Positions 25,393 through 33,526 are shown, counted from the stretch's first letter. The stretch is DNA of 45,736 bases from Candidatus Galloscillospira stercoripullorum (GCA_018715695.1 DVLB01000109.1:1-45736), one strand, 5' to 3'. Notes: generated from the letters alone by a model not told the origin. Translations and numbers: made by a program.

Positions 25393-27099
25393 TTATGCGA
25401 TGCCCTCGCCGTTGGGGCCGCTGAGCCACTCCATGGCCTTCTCGCACACGCCCCGCAGGCACTGCTCCTCGAAGGGGCTCTCCAGGCCGGCGCCGCGCAG
25501 CAGCTCGGTGAACACCCGGCTGCCCCCCTGGGTGGTGTAGGCCATATACTTTTTCCAGGCGCTTCCCAGGTCTTCCTGGATGGCCGCCCAGAACTGGAGG
25601 GCCACCGTCTGGGCCAGGCAATAATCGATATAGTAGAAGGGGCTGGAGTAGATGTGGTGCTGACGCTGCCAGCCCTCTCCCTCAGCGTAGAAGGGGATCT
25701 CCCCGTCCAGCTTCATCCAGGGCATATACACCCCCAGCAGCTCCTTCCACACGGCGTGGCGCTGCTCCGGGGTCATGTCGGGATGGGCATACACCTCATG
25801 CTGGAAGTGGTCCACCATGGTGCCGTAGGGGATAAAGGTAATGGCCCCGGAGAGGTGGCTATACCGGAACTTGCGCACGTCGCTCCCAAAGAAGCCCTCT
25901 GCCCAGGGCCAGGCAAAGAACTCCATGGACATGGAGTGGACCTCACAGCCCTCCATGCTGGGCCAGATATACTCCATAGGCACCCGGTCGCGGTTTGTCC
26001 AGCAGGCGAAGGCGTGGCCCGCCTCGTGGGTGACCACCTCCACGTCGTGCTGGGTGCCGTTGAAGTTGGCGAAGATGAAGGGCACGCCGTACTCATCCAG
26101 ATTGGTGCAGTAGCCGCCGCCCTGCTTGCCCTCGGTGGAGAGCACATCCAGCAGCTCACAGTCCAGCATGGTCTGGAAGAAGGCCCCGGTCTCGGGGGAG
26201 AGCTCATGGTAGAACTTCCTACCCTGCTCCAGGATGTCGTCAGGGGTCCCCACAGGCTTGGGGTTGCCGGAGCGGAACTCCAGCGCCGCATCGGCAAAGC
26301 TCAGGGGATAGCTCTTGCCCAGGCGCTCTGCCTGGGCGCGGTAGATCTCCTCAGCCACCGGCACCAGGTACTTGACCACGGCGGCGCGGAACTTCTCCAC
26401 GTCCTCCTTAGTGTAGCAGTTGCGGCCCATGCGGTAGTAGCCCAGTGTGGTGTACCCCTCATACCCCAGGGCGCGGCCCATCTTGTCCCGGAGATGCACC
26501 AGCTCGTCGTAGAGCCGGTCCAGCTCGGATTGGTTTTCCTTGTACCACTGGCCTTCCGCCTTCCAGGCCGCCAGCCGCCGCCCGTCGTCGGGGTCGTTTT
26601 TGAAGGGTGAGAGCTGGGAGAGGGTATACACGCCCCCCTCGAAGGGGATCTGGGCCGAGGCCAACAGCTTTTCGTAGGCCTGGGTCAGGTCGTTTTCCTG
26701 CTGGAGCAGGGGGATGATCTCAGGGGAGAAGGTCTTGCGCTTGATCTCGGCGTTTACGAACATGAGCTCGCCGTACTCCGCGGCGAAGTCGGAGCGGAAG
26801 GGGCTCTCCAGCATGGCGGTGGTCCAGGCCTGCTCGTACTCCTCCACCTCGGGCATGGCGGCGTTCCAGAACTTCTCCTCCTCGTCGTAGAAGGGGTCCC
26901 GGGTGTCGATGGAGTGGCGCACCTGGGCCAGGGTCAGCAGAGTGGCCAGGTGCTTGGCGGTCTGCTCCTTGGCCAGGAACACCTCTCGGGCCTGCTGGTA
27001 GCTCTCCGCGGCCTTGAGCTGCTCGGTCAGCGCCGCCAGCTCCTCCTTCACCGCCGCCAGGTCGGGACGCGCATAGGGCATCTCGGAAAATTTCATCAT
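25393..27099 (-). CDS. pepF: M3-family oligoendopeptidase
   Basis: Cytoplasmic zinc peptidase that cuts short peptides, fitting the Opp importer next door. 568 residues from the ATG at 27099, with GGAGG 8 bases upstream; upstream codons in the same frame run into the repeat array and are not used. Zinc motif VVTHEAGHAFACW (HExxH) near residue 356, followed by the third ligand Glu in CEVHSMSMEFFAWPW. Its promoter lies beyond the hairpin array, so the message has an unusually long leader of nearly 300 bases. Confidence 0.94.
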   Translation of the reverse strand: MMKFSEMPYARPDLAAVKEELAALTEQLKAAESYQQAREVFLAKEQTAKHLATLLTLAQVRHSIDTRDPFYDEEEKFWNAAMPEVEEYEQAWTTAMLESPFRSDFAAEYGELMFVNAEIKRKTFSPEIIPLLQQENDLTQAYEKLLASAQIPFEGGVYTLSQLSPFKNDPDDGRRLAAWKAEGQWYKENQSELDRLYDELVHLRDKMGRALGYEGYTTLGYYRMGRNCYTKEDVEKFRAAVVKYLVPVAEEIYRAQAERLGKSYPLSFADAALEFRSGNPKPVGTPDDILEQGRKFYHELSPETGAFFQTMLDCELLDVLSTEGKQGGGYCTNLDEYGVPFIFANFNGTQHDVEVVTHEAGHAFACWTNRDRVPMEYIWPSMEGCEVHSMSMEFFAWPWAEGFFGSDVRKFRYSHLSGAITFIPYGTMVDHFQHEVYAHPDMTPEQRHAVWKELLGVYMPWMKLDGEIPFYAEGEGWQRQHHIYSSPFYYIDYCLAQTVALQFWAAIQEDLGSAWKKYMAYTTQGGSRVFTELLRGAGLESPFEEQCLRGVCEKAMEWLSGPNGEGIA

Positions 27100-27131
27100 G
27101 GCTGGTACCTCCAAACGGTTCGTTTCGTAGT

Positions 27132-27144
27132 AGACATTATAGTA
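27132..27144. repeat. 13-bp direct repeat, copy 1 (duplicated -10 region)
   Basis: AGACATTATAGTA; on the minus strand it contains TATAAT. No -35 box stands 16-18 bases upstream of this copy, so it is probably inactive as a promoter. Confidence 0.85.
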
Positions 27145-27390
27145 ATGCGTACTTGAACAAAGCGGTACGCATGGAAAACCAAGGCTTTCCATGCAAAATA
27201 GCTTTGTTCAAGTGCAAGGGTTTTGTACCGTTTTCGCCCAAAACCCTTGCACCACTCACACAAGTGCCATGGCACTTGTGTGAGGATACACATTGCAACA
27301 ATGTTGCACTTGATTGAAAACAACTGAAATCAGCCGTTTTCAATCAAGTGCGCGGCAATGCCGCGCAAATAAACCGCATTGCGGTTTATT
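27145..27390. repeat. seven-hairpin array between direct repeats
   Basis: Contiguous inverted repeats: H1 27151-27163/27201-27213 (13-bp arms) with inner 27169-27177/27186-27194; H2 27212-27225/27239-27252 (14 bp); H3 27255-27284, a perfect 30-bp palindrome centred on GCCATGGC; H4 27294-27299/27303-27308; H5 27306-27321/27336-27351 (16 bp); H6 27349-27356/27360-27367; H7 27368-27377/27381-27390. An alternative stem 27145-27152/27165-27172 competes with H1. The word CAAGTGC or its complement recurs at most junctions. No open frame. G+C is lower than in the surrounding genes. The 372-base gap between pepF and mntP otherwise holds only the pepF promoter and the mntP terminator. Confidence 0.88.
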
Positions 27391-27394
27391 CAGC

Positions 27395-27407
27395 AGACAT
27401 TATAGTA
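27395..27407. repeat. 13-bp direct repeat, copy 2 (active -10 region)
   Basis: AGACATTATAGTA identical to copy 1. On the minus strand it supplies the TATAAT of the pepF promoter. Confidence 0.85.
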
Positions 27408-27427
27408 GTTTTTCCCCTGTTTGACAA
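27399..27427 (-). promoter_or_regulatory. promoter of pepF
   Basis: Minus strand: TTGTCA (complement of 27422-27427), 17 bases, TATAAT (complement of 27399-27404). Lies just behind the mntP terminator. Confidence 0.85.
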
Positions 27428-27429
27428 GG

Positions 27430-27458
27430 AAAACCGCGCCCGGCACTTCCGGGCGCGG
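27430..27458 (-). terminator. terminator of mntP
   Basis: Perfect 10-bp stem CCGCGCCCGG / CCGGGCGCGG (27434-27443 with 27449-27458), followed on the minus strand by TTTT. Confidence 0.88.
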
Positions 27459-27471
27459 TATATTTTGGGCT

Positions 27472-28059
27472 TTACGCCTCCAAAAGGTGCTCCAGGAGGA
27501 TCTTCACGCCGATGCCGATGAGCACCAGTCCGCCCACCAGCTCGGCCCGCTTCTGGAAAAGTCCCCCCAGCCGCTTGCCCAGAAGGCCGCCTGCCACCGA
27601 CAGCGCAAAGGCCACCACGCCGATGACCGCCGCCGAGAGGAGCATATTGACCCAGTCGCTCTCCCCGGGAAGCAACACGATGCCCGCGAAGGCCAGGGAC
27701 ACTCCCACCGCCAAAGCGTCAATGCTGGTGGCCACCGCCAGCACGGTGAGCCGCCGGGCGGTGAGCTCAGTGGGGCCCTCCTCCTCATCTCCGCCGCCCA
27801 GGGCGCCCCGGACCATGTTGCCGCCGATCACCGCCAGCAGGGCAAAGGCAATCCAGTGGTCAAAGGCGCTGATATAGGCGCTGACGCTGCTGCCCAGCAG
27901 GTAGCCGATCACCGGCATGGCGAACTGGAAGCCGCCGAAGTAGCACCCCATCTTCACCGCCTGACACCAGGAGAATCCCTTGACGGCGATGCCGCTGGAC
28001 ACCGACACGGCGAAGGCGTCCAGGGCCAGGCTCACCGCGATGAGAAAGATCTCCACCAT
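27472..28059 (-). CDS. mntP: manganese efflux pump MntP
   Basis: 195 residues, six helices in two related halves. The family Asp signatures are in SLALDAFAVSVSSGIAVKG (first half) and ATSIDALAVGVSLAF (second half). Start at the ATG 28059, where the protein begins MVEIFLIAVSLALDAF; AAAGGAT is about 10 bases upstream. Exports excess Mn2+. A yybP-ykoY manganese riboswitch often precedes mntP but none is recognisable in the 134 bases shared with tadA. Confidence 0.94.
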   Translation of the reverse strand: MVEIFLIAVSLALDAFAVSVSSGIAVKGFSWCQAVKMGCYFGGFQFAMPVIGYLLGSSVSAYISAFDHWIAFALLAVIGGNMVRGALGGGDEEEGPTELTARRLTVLAVATSIDALAVGVSLAFAGIVLLPGESDWVNMLLSAAVIGVVAFALSVAGGLLGKRLGGLFQKRAELVGGLVLIGIGVKILLEHLLEA

Positions 28060-28130
28060 GTAAAAAACATCCTTTCTTCTATCCTCCCCGGACGCTCCAC
28101 GCAGAATGTATGCCGGCGGCGCGCTCCCCA

Positions 28131-28159
28131 TTCCAAACCGGGGCAGAATATGATATAAT
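28131..28159 (+). promoter_or_regulatory. probable promoter of tadA
   Basis: Perfect TATAAT (28154-28159) with a poor -35 (TTCCAA, 28131-28136) at 17 bases. Confidence 0.5.
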
Positions 28160-28193
28160 CTCTTTGCCTATGTCCGAAACGGAGGGATACCAC

Positions 28194-28640
28194 ATGGAGC
28201 ATGAGGGGTATATGCGCCAGGCCCTCGCCCTGGCCCGGGAGGCTCTGGAGAGCGGCGATGTGCCGGTGGGCTGCGTCATCGCGGACCGGGAGGGGAACAT
28301 TGTGGGCCGGGGCCGCAACCGCCGGGAGGAACGCGGCGATGCCACCGCCCACGCCGAGGTAGAGGCCATCCGGGACGCCTGTAACCATCTCGGCTCCTGG
28401 CGGCTCCACGGCTGCACCCTCTACGTCACACTGGAGCCCTGCCCCATGTGCGCCGGGGCCATCATCAATTCCCGTCTCTCCACCGTGCGCTACGGCGCCA
28501 GGGACGACAAGGCGGGGGCCTGCACTTCGGTGCTCAACCTCTTTGAGGAGCGTTTTAACCACCGTCCCCGGCTTTACGGCGGGCTGCTGGAAGCCGAGTG
28601 CGCCGCTCTCCTCCAGGACTTTTTCTCCCGCCTGCGGTGA
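28194..28640 (+). CDS. tadA: tRNA adenosine(34) deaminase
   Basis: Converts A34 to inosine in tRNA-Arg(ACG). 148 residues from the ATG at 28194, preceded by GGAGGG; an in-frame ATG at 28170 would add eight residues without a better ribosome site. Zinc and proton-shuttle residues His53 and Glu55 in TAHAEVEAI, Cys83 and Cys86 in EPCPMCAGAI. Convergent with xpt. Confidence 0.95.
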   Translation: MEHEGYMRQALALAREALESGDVPVGCVIADREGNIVGRGRNRREERGDATAHAEVEAIRDACNHLGSWRLHGCTLYVTLEPCPMCAGAIINSRLSTVRYGARDDKAGACTSVLNLFEERFNHRPRLYGGLLEAECAALLQDFFSRLR

Positions 28641-28785
28641 GACTTGACAGCTTTTTTACAAAACCAGGAAAAGATTTAAGACTTTTGTAACACTTCCCGC
28701 TTTCTTTGTTCACACTCCGTGGGTATTATAGTCCTTGCAAGGGACAGTTTCTTTTCATTTCATTGTATCCTCTTTCCTTACGGCG

Positions 28786-28882
28786 GGGCCGGACGTCAGG
28801 AGCAGGCGTCCGGCCCTTGTCGTGTCCGGCACTCCCGCCGGACACAAAAACCGGGCCGGTCCACATGGGACCGGCCCTTTTT
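28786..28882. terminator. three consecutive GC hairpins between tadA and xpt
   Basis: 28786-28795/28807-28816; 28822-28830/28837-28845 followed by AAAAA (so a terminator for the minus strand); and 28853-28862/28868-28877 followed by TTTTT (28878-28882), a terminator for the + strand. They end tadA and xpt. The rest of the 249-base gap (28641-28785) shows only AT-rich sequence with a weak promoter-like TATTATAGT. Confidence 0.85.
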
Positions 28883-28889
28883 CAAACGT

Positions 28890-29462
28890 TCAGCAGAACT
28901 CGATGCTCCCATCCTCGCTCATGGAAGCCACGCGAGCCAGGCTCTCCACCCGGACTCCCATGTCCCGGATCATCTTGCCGCCGGGCTGGAAGGCCTTCTC
29001 CACGCAGATGCCCGCCCCCACCAGGGTAGCACCCGCCGAGCGCACCAGCTCAATGAGGCCCATCAGCGCGCTGCCGTTGGCCAGAAAATCGTCGATGAGC
29101 AGTACCCGGTCCCCGGGCAGCAGAAACTCCCGGGAGACAATGATGTCGTACACCCGTCCGTGGGTGAAGGACTCCACCTTGGAGGTATACACGTCCCCCG
29201 CGATATTCTTGGTCTTGTTCTTCTTAGCGAAGATCACCGGACAGCCGAAGTACCGGGCGGTGATGCAGGCCACCCCGATGCCCGAGGCCTCGATGGTCAG
29301 GATCTTGGTGATCCCCTCCTGCCCAAACAGGCGGTAAAACTCCTTGCCCAGCTCCTCCAGCAGCTCCACGTCGATCTGGTGGTTGAGAAAGCTGTCCACC
29401 TTGAGCACGTCGCCGCTCTTGATCTTGCCGTCCTTCCGGATGCGCTCCTCCAGCAATTTCAT
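28890..29462 (-). CDS. xpt: xanthine phosphoribosyltransferase
   Basis: Salvages xanthine to XMP with PRPP. 190 residues, the exact family length. MKLLEERIRKDGKIKSGDVL and KVDSFLNHQID at the start are diagnostic, and the PRPP loop is VLLIDDFLANGSAL. Start at ATG 29462 with GAGGAG 7 bases upstream. Own promoter. The guanine riboswitch that often controls xpt is not visible in the leader of about 35 bases. Confidence 0.96.
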   Translation of the reverse strand: MKLLEERIRKDGKIKSGDVLKVDSFLNHQIDVELLEELGKEFYRLFGQEGITKILTIEASGIGVACITARYFGCPVIFAKKNKTKNIAGDVYTSKVESFTHGRVYDIIVSREFLLPGDRVLLIDDFLANGSALMGLIELVRSAGATLVGAGICVEKAFQPGGKMIRDMGVRVESLARVASMSEDGSIEFC

Positions 29463-29505
29463 GTCCCCGCTCCTCTCTTCCGCTTTGCGCCTGGTGTAGA
29501 CCCTT

Positions 29506-29534
29506 ATTGTACCGAAAATCCGTCCGGGCTTCAA
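29506..29534 (-). promoter_or_regulatory. promoter of xpt
   Basis: Minus strand: TTGAAG (complement of 29529-29534), 17 bases, TACAAT (complement of 29506-29511). Confidence 0.75.
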
Positions 29535-29639
29535 CCACAAAAAGCGCAAATTTTGGATAAAATATTCTCTTCTCCCTCCCGCCTTTTGGAAACTTTGTCG
29601 TTTCCCGCCGCCGCCGGGGGGAGCGCCGCCTGGTTTGGC

Positions 29640-29668
29640 TTGTCCTGACGGCCTTGCTCTGGTACAAT
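29640..29668 (+). promoter_or_regulatory. promoter of the SLH/GH18 gene
   Basis: TTGTCC (29640-29645), 17 bases, TACAAT (29663-29668). Diverges from the xpt promoter 100 bases away. Confidence 0.75.
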
Positions 29669-29856
29669 AATGTCTGAAAAGAAACCGGAAATGGAAACGC
29701 AAGGGTTTGGGGCTCCATGGCTACAGCCCCTCCCTCCTTTGCCCTGCGAGCTCCGGTTTTCAAGGCTTTCAGCCTTGCTCGGTACACATTTACAATGGAA
29801 ATGTCAGCCGGACCGGCTCATCCGGTCCTTTTCCACCCGTTTGTCAGGAGGTCCCT
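29669..29856 (+). other. long structured 5' leader of the SLH/GH18 gene
   Basis: About 180 untranslated bases. Visible stems include GGGGCT/AGCCCC near 29710-29735, AAGGCT/AGCCTT near 29761-29775, ACATTT/AAATGT near 29785-29803 and GGACCGG (29810-29816) with CCGGTCC (29822-29828) followed by TTTT. The last resembles a weak intrinsic terminator 25 bases before the start codon, so attenuation is possible. It does not match the riboswitch classes I can recall. An open frame through it looks non-coding. Confidence 0.45.
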
Positions 29857-31401
29857 ATGCTTCGCCGTCTCTTCGCGCTGCTCCTCGCCCTTGCTCTCAT
29901 CCTGCCCCTGTCCGCCTCCATCGCCGCCGGCACCCGCTATGCCACCGCGCCTCCCCCGGACTGGGAGGAGAACGCCGCGCTGGCCGGAGAGCACGATCTG
30001 CTACCCGAGGCCCTGGCGGGATGCAATTTCGTCTCCCGCGCCGCCTTTTCCAACGTTCTGGAGCGCCTTTTCGCCGGCACGGAGGTCACGCTTCCCTCCC
30101 TGAGCGAAGAGGACGGCCCCGTTACCCGGGGGGAGCTGGCCGAGGCGGTGACCGCCGCCCTGGGCTACGAGACCCTCTCCTCCGCCCTCTCCTCCCCCTT
30201 CCCGGACGCCGGAGGCCAGGCCGCTCTCCTCGCCGCCTTCGGTCTCATGGACGGCGGCAACGACGGCCTTTTCCACCCTGACGCCCCGGCGCCCAGGGAG
30301 CAGGTGATTACCCTGCTCTCGCTGCTCTATGAGAAGGTCCACAGCTCCATTGACTTTCTCCACGGCTTTTACGCCTTCTCCTCCTACTCCCAGATCGCCA
30401 TGACTGCCGAGATGGACGCGGTGTCGGTGGGCTGGGCCATGATGGACGTGGGAGAGGATGGGACGCCCTTCCTTAACCAGACCGCCCAGGGGGGCAACTC
30501 CTGGGTCTTGCCGGAGGACCCCAGCCTGGCCACCGATTATTTCCGGGGAAACGGCACGGCGTGCAACCTGTCGGTCTACGCCGGCCCCTCCACCCTCACC
30601 CTACCGGACGGCACCGTCACCGACGACCTCCACGCCATTTTGGCCACGCCCGAGGCCCGGGAGACGGCGGTGGAGCTGCTGGTTTCCGCCGCGGCGGGGT
30701 ACGACGGCCTCACCATCGACTTTGAAGGGCTGCGCTCAGACCTGAAGGAGCCCTTTACGGCCTTCATGTCCTCTCTGCGCGCTGCCCTGGACCCGGAGAA
30801 AACCCTTTACGTCTGCGTCCAGCCCGACGACTGGTACGACGGCTTTGACTACCGCGCGCTGGGAGAGATCTGTGACAAGGTCATCCTCATGGCTCACGAC
30901 TACCAGTGGCCCTCGGTGCCCGAAAGCTACCTGGGCACCTCCAACACCGACACTCCGGTGACCCCCTTCCTCTACATCTACGCCGCCCTGCGGGACGTGA
31001 CCGACGGTGCGACCGGGGTGGCCGACAGGGAGAAGTTGGTGCTGGCGGTGTCCATGGCGGCGGTGGCCCTGGAGGTAGACGAGGACGGAATCCTGATCAG
31101 CCAGACCATCCACTCTTTGAGCCCCCAGGGTCTCATCGCGCGTCTGCGGCAGAGCGATGCCGAAGTAAGCTACTCGGAGGCCTACCGCAACCCCTTCCTC
31201 ACCTACACCACGGAGGAGGGCCGTCACTTCATTGTCTGGTATGAGGACGAGCGCAGCGTCCTGGACAAGGTGGCCCTGGCGCGGATGTTCTCTATTACGG
31301 GGCTCTCCATCTGGCGCATCGGCAACATTCCAAACTACCCCGACCAGGGGCTTTATTACGACGTGTGGTCCGCCGTCCAGACCCAGCGGACAGGGAGGTA
31401 A
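29857..31401 (+). CDS. exported S-layer-homology / GH18-like protein
   Basis: 514 residues. Signal peptide MLRRLFALLLALALILPLSA cut after about residue 24. Residues ~88-150 look like an SLH domain (VTRGELAEAVTAALGYE, then FGLMDGGNDGLFHPDAPAPR), which binds cell-wall polymers. Residues ~190-510 resemble the glycosyl hydrolase 18 barrel of spore-cortex and wall enzymes (YaaH/YdhD-like): YDGLTIDFEGL supplies the DxDxE motif with catalytic Glu290, and VILMAHDYQW follows. So a wall-attached sugar hydrolase or glycan-binding protein. The ATG at 29857 has CAGGAGG 5 bases upstream. A GNAT gene follows within 6 bases. Confidence 0.85.
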   Translation: MLRRLFALLLALALILPLSASIAAGTRYATAPPPDWEENAALAGEHDLLPEALAGCNFVSRAAFSNVLERLFAGTEVTLPSLSEEDGPVTRGELAEAVTAALGYETLSSALSSPFPDAGGQAALLAAFGLMDGGNDGLFHPDAPAPREQVITLLSLLYEKVHSSIDFLHGFYAFSSYSQIAMTAEMDAVSVGWAMMDVGEDGTPFLNQTAQGGNSWVLPEDPSLATDYFRGNGTACNLSVYAGPSTLTLPDGTVTDDLHAILATPEARETAVELLVSAAAGYDGLTIDFEGLRSDLKEPFTAFMSSLRAALDPEKTLYVCVQPDDWYDGFDYRALGEICDKVILMAHDYQWPSVPESYLGTSNTDTPVTPFLYIYAALRDVTDGATGVADREKLVLAVSMAAVALEVDEDGILISQTIHSLSPQGLIARLRQSDAEVSYSEAYRNPFLTYTTEEGRHFIVWYEDERSVLDKVALARMFSITGLSIWRIGNIPNYPDQGLYYDVWSAVQTQRTGR

Positions 31402-31407
31402 GGGCCT

Positions 31408-31869
31408 GTGCACTTTATAGACGTAGGGACAAAAGATCTTCCAGATGCAGGGTATGTCCACTCCGAGAGCTGGAAGGAGTCCCACCGGGGATTCTGCTCC
31501 GATGAGTTTGTGGCGCGGCACACCCCCGAGGCCCAGGCCGATTACCTGCGCCGGGAGATGGCCGCCGGGAAGCGGATCTATATGCTGCTGGACCCCCACC
31601 CGGTGGGGATCGTGTCGGTGTGGGGCGGCCTGATCGAAAATCTATACGTCCTGCCCCAGGAGCAGAACAAAGGATACGGCACGGCATTGCTGGAATACGC
31701 CGTGGGCCGCTGTAACGGCACTCCCACCCTTTGGATTTTGAACATCAACCAGGGCGCGTACCGCCTCTACACCCGGCAGGGCTTTCATGAGACCGGGAAC
31801 CAAAAGCAGCTCAGCACCCGGCTCCGCGAAATAGAGCTTGCCCTGTATGGGAGAAAACAGGAGGAATAA
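31408..31869 (+). CDS. GNAT-family acetyltransferase
   Basis: 153 residues; GTG start with GGAGG 9 bases before it, inside the end of the preceding gene. Acetyl-CoA binding motif LYVLPQEQNKGYGTALLEYA near 90-110, then YRLYTRQGFHETG, typical of the fold. The acceptor is unknown. The next gene starts one base after its stop, so this is a three-gene operon. Confidence 0.88.
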   Translation: MHFIDVGTKDLPDAGYVHSESWKESHRGFCSDEFVARHTPEAQADYLRREMAAGKRIYMLLDPHPVGIVSVWGGLIENLYVLPQEQNKGYGTALLEYAVGRCNGTPTLWILNINQGAYRLYTRQGFHETGNQKQLSTRLREIELALYGRKQEE

Positions 31870-31870
31870 T

Positions 31871-32755
31871 ATGAGTCAAAATTGTGTGCGGGAAGAGGGC
31901 AAAGCGGCCAAACTGGGCAAGGAATTCATCATGATGACCTTGGGCACCGCCCTGGTGTCCATCGGCGTATACTTCTTCAAGTTTCCCAACAACTTCTCCA
32001 TGGGCGGGGTGTCCGGCCTCGCGGTGCTGCTGGGGGAGCTGGTGCACGTGCCCGGCCTCACGCCGTCGGTGTTCAACTCCATCATCAATATTCTCTTTCT
32101 CATCCTGGGCTTTATTTTCCTCAACCGCAGCTTCGGCTTCAAAACCGTCTACTGCTCCCTGCTCTACGCCGGTCTCACCCAACTTTTTGAAATCCTCGTT
32201 CCCCTCTCCGGCCCCCTTACATCCAACAAGATGCTGGAGGCCTTCTTCGCCATCATCCTCCCTGCCCTGGGCTCGGGCATCCTCTTCAACCTCAATGCCT
32301 CCACCGGCGGCACCGACATCGCCGCCATGATCCTCAAAAAATTCTCCGGCCTGGACGTGGGCAGGGCCCTGCTCATCAGCGACATCGTCATCGCCGCCGC
32401 CGCCCTGTTCATCTTCGACATCGAGACCGGCCTTTTCTCCCTGCTGGGCCTGGTGCTCAAGTCGGTGCTGGTGGACAGCGTCATCGAGTCCCTCAACCGC
32501 CGCAAGAGCATGACCATCATCACCTCCAAGCCCGACGTGGCCGTGGCCTTCATCACCGAAACGCTCCACCGGGGAGCCACCGTGTGGGAGGGCCAGGGGG
32601 CCTACACCCAGGAGAAGCACTGGGTCGTCCTTACCGTCCTCTCCCGGGGCCAGGCGGTGGTGCTGCGCCGCCACCTCAAGGAGAAGGACCCGGGGGCCTT
32701 TCTGCTGGTGTCCAACTCCAGCGAGATCTTCGGCAAGGGCTTTCTGCGGGCCTGA
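31871..32755 (+). CDS. YitT-family membrane protein (DUF161/DUF2179)
   Basis: 294 residues. Start at ATG 31871 with AGGAGGAAT upstream. About five helices in the N-terminal two thirds (GTALVSIGVYFFKFPNNFSM, then FLILGFIFLN), the family motif STGGTDIAAMIL, and a cytoplasmic C-terminal DUF2179 domain with RGATVWEGQGAYTQ and SRGQAVVLRRHL. Function of the family is not established. Ends before a strong terminator. Confidence 0.92.
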   Translation: MSQNCVREEGKAAKLGKEFIMMTLGTALVSIGVYFFKFPNNFSMGGVSGLAVLLGELVHVPGLTPSVFNSIINILFLILGFIFLNRSFGFKTVYCSLLYAGLTQLFEILVPLSGPLTSNKMLEAFFAIILPALGSGILFNLNASTGGTDIAAMILKKFSGLDVGRALLISDIVIAAAALFIFDIETGLFSLLGLVLKSVLVDSVIESLNRRKSMTIITSKPDVAVAFITETLHRGATVWEGQGAYTQEKHWVVLTVLSRGQAVVLRRHLKEKDPGAFLLVSNSSEIFGKGFLRA

Positions 32756-32768
32756 ACGCCAAAAAGCG

Positions 32769-32805
32769 GGGCGCCGCGCACGAAATACCGTGCGCGGCGC
32801 CCTTT
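32769..32805. terminator. terminator between yitT-like and tetR-like genes
   Basis: Perfect 14-bp stem (32769-32782 with 32789-32802), loop AAATAC, followed by TTT. Serves the converging genes on both strands. Confidence 0.9.
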
Positions 32806-32819
32806 CGCGTCCGCTTTCC

Positions 32820-33401
32820 TTATCTGCGCCCCAAGGGCTCAATGCCCCGGAGGATCATCTCCTCGGCCAGAGCGGCCATCTCCCCGGCACTCTCCGTCCC
32901 CCGGCCGGCGGCCCAGCGCTCAATGAGGGACACCACGCCCCCCACGATGAAGGCAAGGCAGTAGTCCCGCCGTGCCTCGCTCTCAAAGCGGTACAGAGCG
33001 CTCCATTCCCGCACCACCCGCTCCTGCACCAGCACCGTCAGCTTGCTGAGGAAGGCCTTCTCTCCAGCTGAGCCCAGAGTGGAGATGATGATGTCAGCGT
33101 TGCGGATAACAAAGTCGAACATATCCTGCAGGATGGGCCGCAGCCCACAGCGCAGCTGTGAGGCGGGATAGGCGTCCAGCAGCCCCTCAAACTCCTCAAA
33201 AAGCTCCTCCTCCAGCTGCTCCACCATCTGGTGTACATCCCGGTAGTGGCAGTAAAAAGTCCCCCGGTTCACGTCCGCCCGGCGGGTCAGCCCGGTGACG
33301 GTGATCTCCTCCACCCGTTTCTCCCGCAGCAGCTCCACCAGCGCCTCCCGCAGCCGCGCCTTGGTCTTGCGTACCCGCCGGTCGTCCTCTTTTCGTTCCA
33401 T
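32820..33401 (-). CDS. TetR-family transcriptional regulator
   Basis: 193 residues. N-terminal HTH: KARLREALVELLREKRVEEI then TVTGLTRRADVNRGTFYCHY (residues ~33-52), the standard TetR recognition helix. The C-terminal half is variable and helical. Divergent from the ABC ATPase/permease pair 190 bases away; the arrangement suggests it represses that exporter and responds to a compound the exporter handles (inference). Confidence 0.93.
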   Translation of the reverse strand: MERKEDDRRVRKTKARLREALVELLREKRVEEITVTGLTRRADVNRGTFYCHYRDVHQMVEQLEEELFEEFEGLLDAYPASQLRCGLRPILQDMFDFVIRNADIIISTLGSAGEKAFLSKLTVLVQERVVREWSALYRFESEARRDYCLAFIVGGVVSLIERWAAGRGTESAGEMAALAEEMILRGIEPLGRR

Positions 33402-33498
33402 CCGCGTCCTCCTCCGCCGTTCAAAAAACGTTTACATTGTTTTTCAACACTTTTGCGTCGTTTGTCCTCTTTTAGACGAGAGCTCCTTCCTTTGCTCA

Positions 33499-33526
33499 TT
33501 GAAACCCCTGTCAGATATACTATAAT
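33499..33526 (+). promoter_or_regulatory. promoter of the ABC ATPase/permease operon
   Basis: TTGAAA (33499-33504), 16 bases, perfect TATAAT (33521-33526). Confidence 0.82.

Noticed and set aside
27145-27390. CRISPR array
   Set aside because: The inverted repeats differ in sequence and length and there is no constant direct repeat with spacers; no cas genes nearby.
28060-28193. yybP-ykoY manganese riboswitch upstream of mntP
   Set aside because: No conserved core visible, and the space shared with tadA is too small.
29463-29534. Purine riboswitch upstream of xpt
   Set aside because: The leader from the promoter to the start is too short and lacks the conserved purine-aptamer loops.
29717-30103. 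128-codon open frame in the SLH/GH18 leader
   Set aside because: No ribosome site, Pro/Ser/Arg-rich out-of-frame translation, and it runs into the real gene in another frame.
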